The notes beneath the pieces are model-generated. The model was not told the origin of the DNA and did not search any database. It saw only the letters and a program-made list of their open reading frames with translations. This document shows, piece after piece, positions 6,001 through 6,657 of a stretch of 6,657 nt of DNA; position 1 is the stretch's first letter; each line of letters starts with the position of its first letter. This DNA is from Betaproteobacteria bacterium (GTDB taxonomy: Bacteria > Pseudomonadota > Gammaproteobacteria > Tethybacterales > Tethybacteraceae). The stretch is taken from positions 1-6,657 of the forward strand of contig JAPORI010000092.1 in NCBI GenBank assembly GCA_026710225.1, given 5' to 3'. The position numbers and the translations under genes are program-made.

Positions 6001-6657
6001 TCACGAAGATTTTTCCATTGCTCGAATTAATCCCGAAAATCCCTGCCGCGTCGGAAACGATCGCGTAGGTTACGTCCCCGGTATTGCTGTTTCTTTGCAC
6101 TCGCACTCGGGCGTTCAAATCATTTTCCTGATTGCGTTGGGTGGTATCCGAACCGGTGTTCTCGTCTATGCTGGCGCGCAGGTTGGCCGGCCTGAGCTTG
6201 AGCTGCTTGGCGTCCGGCGCTTCCAGCACCGCCTCGACGAAGCCGCCGGTGCGCGCACCGCCGACTATATTGTGTATCTGCACCGTGATCGGCTGGTTGG
6301 CCAGCGCCGAGAACGCCGACAGGGTGATGGTCAGGTCAAGCGACTTGTCGGCCGTTGAGGCAAAGGCAATTCCGGCCGGCAGACCCGTCTTGAGATCGGT
6401 TGCCGCAGCCTTGCAATACTCGCCGGAGCGCTTGGCGGTGCCGCCGACTATCTCCAACTCATAGGTGGCGGCCGTGTCGCAGTCGGTGCCGGTGAACTTG
6501 AACACCGCAACCGCATTGTTGTTAGCGTAGGCTGCCGAAGCCAACTTGAAGTCGGCGCTATCGCGCACCTTGATTTCAACCCGGGTCTCGGCCGCCTTCT
6601 GGGTTGCCGCACTCAAATCGCTTTCCTGAGTGAGGATGGTCAGCCGGGCAAAGACTG
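1..6657 (-). CDS. Giant cadherin-like/FN3 multidomain surface protein, internal fragment (both ends missing)
   Basis: One minus-strand frame, with codons running from 6655 down to 2, is open for 2,218 codons with no stop. Start and stop codons lie outside, so the full protein exceeds 2,200 residues. The translation is Ala/Thr/Val/Asp-rich, has no membrane segment, and consists of repeated beta-sandwich modules of about 100 residues. Cadherin hallmarks recur: F-N-H-E, F-D-H-E or L-D-F-E before the last strands, V-T-A-T-D-G near the module end, and linkers D-I-N-E-A-P-V-F, V-I-N-D-A-P-V-F and N-V-N-D-L-P-V-F. One fibronectin type III domain and Calx-beta-like modules are interspersed. Only eight cysteines occur, in four pairs. 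Proteins of this architecture are usually exported, calcium-stabilised adhesins or matrix proteins; export and adhesion are inferred, since neither terminus is visible. Residues 162-834 and 1075-1747 are identical. No neighbouring gene or regulatory sequence is in the window. The reading frame is near certain; the biological role is not. Confidence 0.96.
2..151 (-). other. Start of a third Calx-beta-like 'NW' module, cut by the window edge, residues 2169-2218
   Basis: Matches the first half of the Calx-beta-like modules: V-V-M-S-V-K-L corresponds to A-T-L-P-V-K-L, and G-V-T-L-G-L-T-S-G-D-D to A-V-T-L-A-V-T-S-G-D-S. The N-W core would lie just beyond base 1. The frame is still open at the edge. 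Confidence 0.7.
152..457 (-). other. Diverged Ig/CADG-type module, residues 2067-2168
   Basis: Paralogue of the modules at 4805-5104 and 2066-2365. It has F-P-A-A-T-D-Q-D-A-G-D-S-I-T-Y at 2091-2105, L-P-S-G-V-T-F-E-A at 2117-2125, R-K-F-V-V-A-A-N, L-T-I-K-V-I-A-T-D-T and T-F-S-F-Q-I-V. It leads into G-I-D-V-D-R-P, comparable to A-G-I-D-A-P in the repeated copies. Confidence 0.75.
464..793 (-). other. Diverged 'b' cadherin-like module, residues 1955-2064
   Basis: Aligns with the repeated 'b' modules through L-L-T-L-T-L, Q-W-S-I-I-G, G-L-A-A-V-S-G, V-D-F-E-A-G-A-S-F and a closing V-R-L-V-Q-I-D-L-S-N-V-N-D-L-P-V-F. The linker here is a good cadherin-type calcium linker, unlike that of the repeated copies. 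It passes directly into an Ig/CADG module, with no Cys-pair module between. Confidence 0.65.
797..1129 (-). other. Unique Cys-containing segment of unknown fold, residues 1843-1953
   Basis: About 110 residues that match none of the other modules. It has two cysteines (1871 and 1897), a predicted helical start (E-Q-V-N-A-L-L-E-I-A-S-E-A), the stretch N-I-T-M-D-D-A-K-V-Q-Y-E-W-K, and an aromatic-rich end (F-S-W-Y-Y-G-L, then N-D-F-Y-R-T-R-Y-N-V-T-Y). Codons such as CAA, AGA, ACT, AGT and TTT are more frequent than in flanking modules. It could be an inserted ligand-binding or receptor-contact domain; no family is recognised. Confidence 0.6.
1130..1408 (-). other. Ig/CADG-type module, single copy, residues 1750-1842
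   Basis: Begins P-E-A-P-V-F. It contains the acidic turn S-D-D-D-A-G-D-S-V-T-Y at 1778-1788, then R-P-S-W-I-T-H-E, and ends L-H-T-I-T-I-V-A-T-D-T-G followed by A-L-T-L-D-V. The 'P-x-W-I' stretch and the final V-A-T-D-x-G pattern are typical of He_PIG/dystroglycan-type cadherin-like (CADG) domains. Here it takes the place that cadherin C holds after the first repeat. Confidence 0.75.
1409..1738 (-). other. Cadherin-like domain B, second copy, residues 1640-1749
   Basis: Identical to the first copy up to M-V-T (residue 1747). After that the linker reads N-V-P-E-A-P-V-F instead of D-I-N-E-A-P-V-F, losing one acidic calcium ligand. The perfect DNA repeat ends at 1434; two synonymous differences (1433 and 1427) separate the end of nucleotide identity from the end of protein identity. 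Confidence 0.85.
1742..2065 (-). other. Calx-beta-like 'NW' repeat module, second copy, residues 1531-1638
   Basis: Second, identical copy of the module at 4481-4804, with the same N-W-N-T-A-Q core and V-D-D turn. Confidence 0.72.
2066..2365 (-). other. Putative-Ig/CADG-type module, second copy, residues 1431-1530
   Basis: Second, identical copy of the module at 4805-5104, with the same D-E-D-D-G-D-T-V-T-Y turn and the L-P-G-A-V-T-F-D stretch. Confidence 0.75.
2369..2755 (-). other. Cys-pair module X, second identical copy (unrecognised domain), residues 1301-1429
   Basis: Second, identical copy of the module at 5108-5494, with cysteines at 1326 and 1365, G-L-P-A-G-I and Q-P-L-T-M-R-I-H-N. 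The stretch at about 2530-2590 is noticeably AT-rich compared with the rest of the gene. Confidence 0.75.
2762..3127 (-). other. Cadherin-like 'b' module, second copy, residues 1177-1298
   Basis: Second, identical copy of the module at 5501-5866. It keeps the same W-S-L-E-G and L-D-F-E-A motifs and leads into the second module X. Confidence 0.6.
3149..3451 (-). other. Cadherin-like domain A, second copy, residues 1069-1169
   Basis: Identical to residues 162-256 of the first copy, with differences only before the repeat edge (S-L-R-T-S instead of N-L-R-A-S). The difference at 3436, T here against C at 6175, marks the right edge of the perfect repeat. It follows the FN3 domain instead of module X'. 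Confidence 0.82.
3485..3787 (-). other. Fibronectin type III domain, single copy, residues 957-1057
   Basis: The only FN3-like domain in the window. It shows I-T-L-S-W (Trp981, the conserved core tryptophan), Y-S-L-V-I-S-Y-G on the C strand, and L-T-G-L-D-A-E-T-T-Y at 1025-1034, the FN3 signature 'L-x-G-L-x-x-x-T-x-Y'. Q-I-T-L-N-W and a Ser/Thr-rich tail follow. FN3 domains in bacterial exoproteins serve as spacers or protein- and glycan-contact modules. It follows cadherin C and precedes the second cadherin A; the tail E-A-K-Q-I-K-F-R resembles the linker D-A-K-Q-L-K-L-R that precedes the first cadherin A. Confidence 0.85.
3791..4147 (-). other. Cadherin-like domain C, single copy, residues 837-955
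   Basis: The best-preserved cadherin-like module in the window. It has V-L-A-E-N-M at strand A, V-G-A-V-I-S-A-L-D-P-D-E-E with the calcium-binding acidic cluster, V-T-Y-T-L-D-D-D-S-S-L-F-K-I, F-N-H-E, and Y-K-V-T-V-T-A-T-D-G-A. It closes with I-T-L-T-D-V-R-E-T-P, where a normal N-D/N-E linker is replaced as the chain passes into the FN3 domain. It lies in the 737-bp stretch between the two perfect repeats and has no second copy in the window. Confidence 0.85.
4148..4477 (-). other. Cadherin-like domain B, first copy, residues 727-836
   Basis: Begins after the linker V-I-N-D-A-P-V-F. It has L-A-E-A near strand A, the acidic cluster A-T-D-E-D-N-D-D at 759-766, N-Y-S-L-V, L-F-A-I-E, F-N-H-E-A and Y-K-V-T-V-Q-V-D-D-G-E, and it ends in the linker D-I-N-E-A-P-V-F. 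Nearly all cadherin calcium-ligand positions are present. The left edge of the perfect DNA repeat falls at codon 828, just before this linker. Confidence 0.85.
4481..4804 (-). other. Calx-beta-like 'NW' repeat module, first copy, residues 618-725
   Basis: Contains the pattern L-V-F-N-S-S-N-W-N-T-A-Q-N-A-T at 667-681, followed by V-D-D at 685-687 and V-A-I-N-I-A-V-A-D-A. This matches the repeat common in giant bacterial surface proteins, 'L-x-F-T-x-x-N-W-x-T-P-Q-x-V-T-V-x-x-x-D-D', usually grouped near Calx-beta domains. The S-G-D-S-A-D-V stretch before it is also typical. It is followed by the cadherin linker V-I-N-D-A-P-V-F. Recognition is from memory of the motif. Confidence 0.72.
4805..5104 (-). 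other. Putative-Ig/CADG-type module, first copy, residues 518-617
   Basis: It starts with N-S-A-P-V-F and carries the acidic turn D-E-D-D-G-D-T-V-T-Y at 548-557. A L-P-G-A-V-T-F-D stretch follows, the counterpart of the 'L-P-x-G-[LV]-x-F-D' motif of bacterial He_PIG/CADG domains. It ends with L-M-I-E-V-T-A-T-D-G and T-F-E-L-V-I. Domains of this kind act as extracellular spacers or calcium-dependent beta-sandwiches. It is paralogous to the module at 152-457. Confidence 0.75.
5108..5494 (-). other. Cys-pair module X, first identical copy (unrecognised domain), residues 388-516
   Basis: A module of about 130 residues between a 'b' module and an Ig/CADG-type module. Landmarks are F-T-S-A-S-Y, E-V-A-V-F-T-F, G-S-G-C (Cys413), T-Y-S-L-E-I-L-G, V-S-C (Cys452), F-G-L-P-A-G-I at 461-467, I-T-L-S-Q-F and Q-P-L-T-M-R-I-H-N at 494-502. 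It is paralogous to residues 36-144 but has an insertion of roughly 10 to 20 residues between the cysteines. The codons for residues 445-463 are strikingly AT-ending. The family is unknown to me; a small disulfide-stabilised beta-sandwich is a guess. Confidence 0.75.
5501..5866 (-). other. Cadherin-like 'b' module, first copy, residues 264-385
   Basis: A beta-rich module of about 120 residues with a weak cadherin signature: M-W-S-L-E-G near the start, then L-D-F-E-A at 349-353, followed by F-M-T-V-T-V-V-A-T. It closes with a degenerate linker, N-I-A-D-E-T-P-G-F. It aligns with the diverged module at 464-793, which shares W-S, the D-F-E-A motif and an N-V-N-D-x-P-V-F linker. Most calcium-ligand positions are missing, so this may be a structural variant. 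The family assignment is inferred. Confidence 0.6.
5888..6190 (-). other. Cadherin-like domain A, first copy, residues 156-256
   Basis: The module opens with S-I-D-E-N-T-G, the usual strand-A 'I-x-E-N' start. It continues with D-V-T-Y-A-I-V, F-G-I-N-S-S-N-G-K-I-F-V (the cadherin F-x-I-x-x-x-x-G-x-I-x-V pattern), F-D-H-E-A (in place of L-D-R-E) and Y-T-L-T-V-S-A-T-D. These positions include the acidic residues that bind interdomain calcium in cadherins. The linker after it (S-I-N-D-Q) is degenerate and lacks the P-x-F ending. Codon choice is unusual, with several CGA, AGA, GGA and ATA codons compared with the CTG/GCC/ACC-dominated modules around it. Confidence 0.82.
6215..6655 (-). other. Diverged Cys-pair module X' (unrecognised domain), residues 1-147
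   Basis: Residues 1-35 resemble the end of a 'b' module, with alternating hydrophobic strands. Residues 36-144 align with the two identical X modules further along the protein. Shared features are an F-x-x-x-S-A-x-Y start, V-A-V-F-x-F, G-x-x-C (Cys59), T-Y-x-L-E-I, a second Cys (Cys81), G-L-P-A-G-I at 91-96, T-L-S-x-F at 111-115, and Q-P-I-T-V-Q-I-H-N at 121-129. The segment between the cysteines is shorter than in the other copies. I do not recognise the family. A disulfide between the two cysteines is inferred. Unlike the other copies, it is followed by cadherin A rather than by an Ig/CADG-type module. Confidence 0.75.

Larger units (their letters stand above)
4173..6174. repeat. 2,002-bp perfect direct repeat, upstream copy in gene order
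   Basis: This segment matches 1434-3435 at an offset of 2,739 bp. All lines I compared were identical, and no mismatch was seen between the two edges. The right edge is a C/T difference at 6175 versus 3436, which changes Ala161 to Thr1074. The left edge is a G/C difference at 4172 versus 1433, synonymous in codon 828. The repeat encodes residues 162-828, and protein identity runs on to residue 834. It carries cadherin A, module b, Cys-pair module X, an Ig/CADG-type module, a Calx-beta-like module and most of cadherin B. It has no terminal inverted repeats and no transposase, so it is not an insertion sequence. Confidence 0.95.

Noticed and set aside
1434..6174. The 2-kb repeats as copies of an insertion sequence or transposon
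   Set aside because: No terminal inverted repeats, no target-site duplication and no transposase frame; the repeat is in-frame coding sequence for the giant protein.
482..6358. Long open frames on the plus strand (for example 482-1510, 1517-3217, 3239-4249 and 4256-5956)
   Set aside because: They lie codon-for-codon opposite the minus-strand gene. In that register a plus-strand stop needs a sense TTA, CTA or TCA codon, and the real gene uses only six of these in 2,218 codons. Their translations are rich in Arg, Gly, His and Gln, with no domain sense. They are shadows of codon bias.
1..6657. CRISPR array, tRNA, rRNA or riboswitch
   Set aside because: No short regularly spaced repeats, no cloverleaf or rRNA-like segments, and every part of the window is accounted for by one open coding frame.
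1..6657. RGD-type integrin-binding motif or RTX (GGxGxDxxx) nonapeptides as direct evidence for adhesion or type I secretion
   Set aside because: I looked through the translation and saw neither; the acidic clusters are cadherin/CADG-type, not RTX repeats.

Overview
The whole 6,657 bp window lies inside one very large protein-coding gene on the minus strand. Reading right to left from base 6655, one frame stays open for 2,218 codons to base 2, with no stop. Neither the start nor the stop codon of the gene is in the window. All residue numbers here count from the codon at 6655. There is no intergenic DNA, RNA gene, CRISPR array or insertion sequence.

The protein is a modular surface or secreted protein of the bacterial cadherin-like type. 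It is a string of beta-sandwich modules of about 100 residues each, joined by linkers of the kind N-D-x-P-V-F or N-E-A-P-V-F, with acidic D-x-D patterns typical of calcium binding. In gene order the modules are: a Cys-pair module of unrecognised family (X'), cadherin A, a cadherin-like 'b' module, Cys-pair module X, a putative-Ig/CADG-type module, a Calx-beta-like 'NW' module, cadherin B, cadherin C and a single fibronectin type III domain. Cadherin A through cadherin B then recur as an identical second set. After that come another Ig/CADG-type module, a unique Cys-containing segment, a diverged 'b' module, a diverged Ig/CADG module and the start of another Calx-beta-like module, cut by the window edge.

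The main DNA-level feature is a pair of direct repeats of about 2,002 bp (1434-3435 and 4173-6174). They look identical base for base, are offset by exactly 2,739 bp (913 codons) and are therefore in frame. They encode a 673-residue block twice. Outside the repeats the similarity drops at once to the level of old paralogous modules. This points to a recent in-frame duplication or gene conversion, and it gives the gene the means to gain or lose 913 residues by recombination. An assembly artefact has to be excluded.

The most likely undescribed element is the Cys-pair module X: one diverged and two identical copies, about 110-130 residues each. It has two cysteines, a G-L-P-A-G-I motif and a Q-P-[LI]-T-x-x-I-H-N motif. 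I do not recognise it as a named domain.

The organism is probably a Gram-negative bacterium of moderate to high GC content. Giant cadherin/FN3 proteins of this kind are common in marine, host-associated and multicellular-lifestyle proteobacteria, but nothing here fixes the taxon. A role in adhesion or cell-cell contact is inferred from architecture only. The signal peptide, secretion signal and anchor, if present, lie outside the window.
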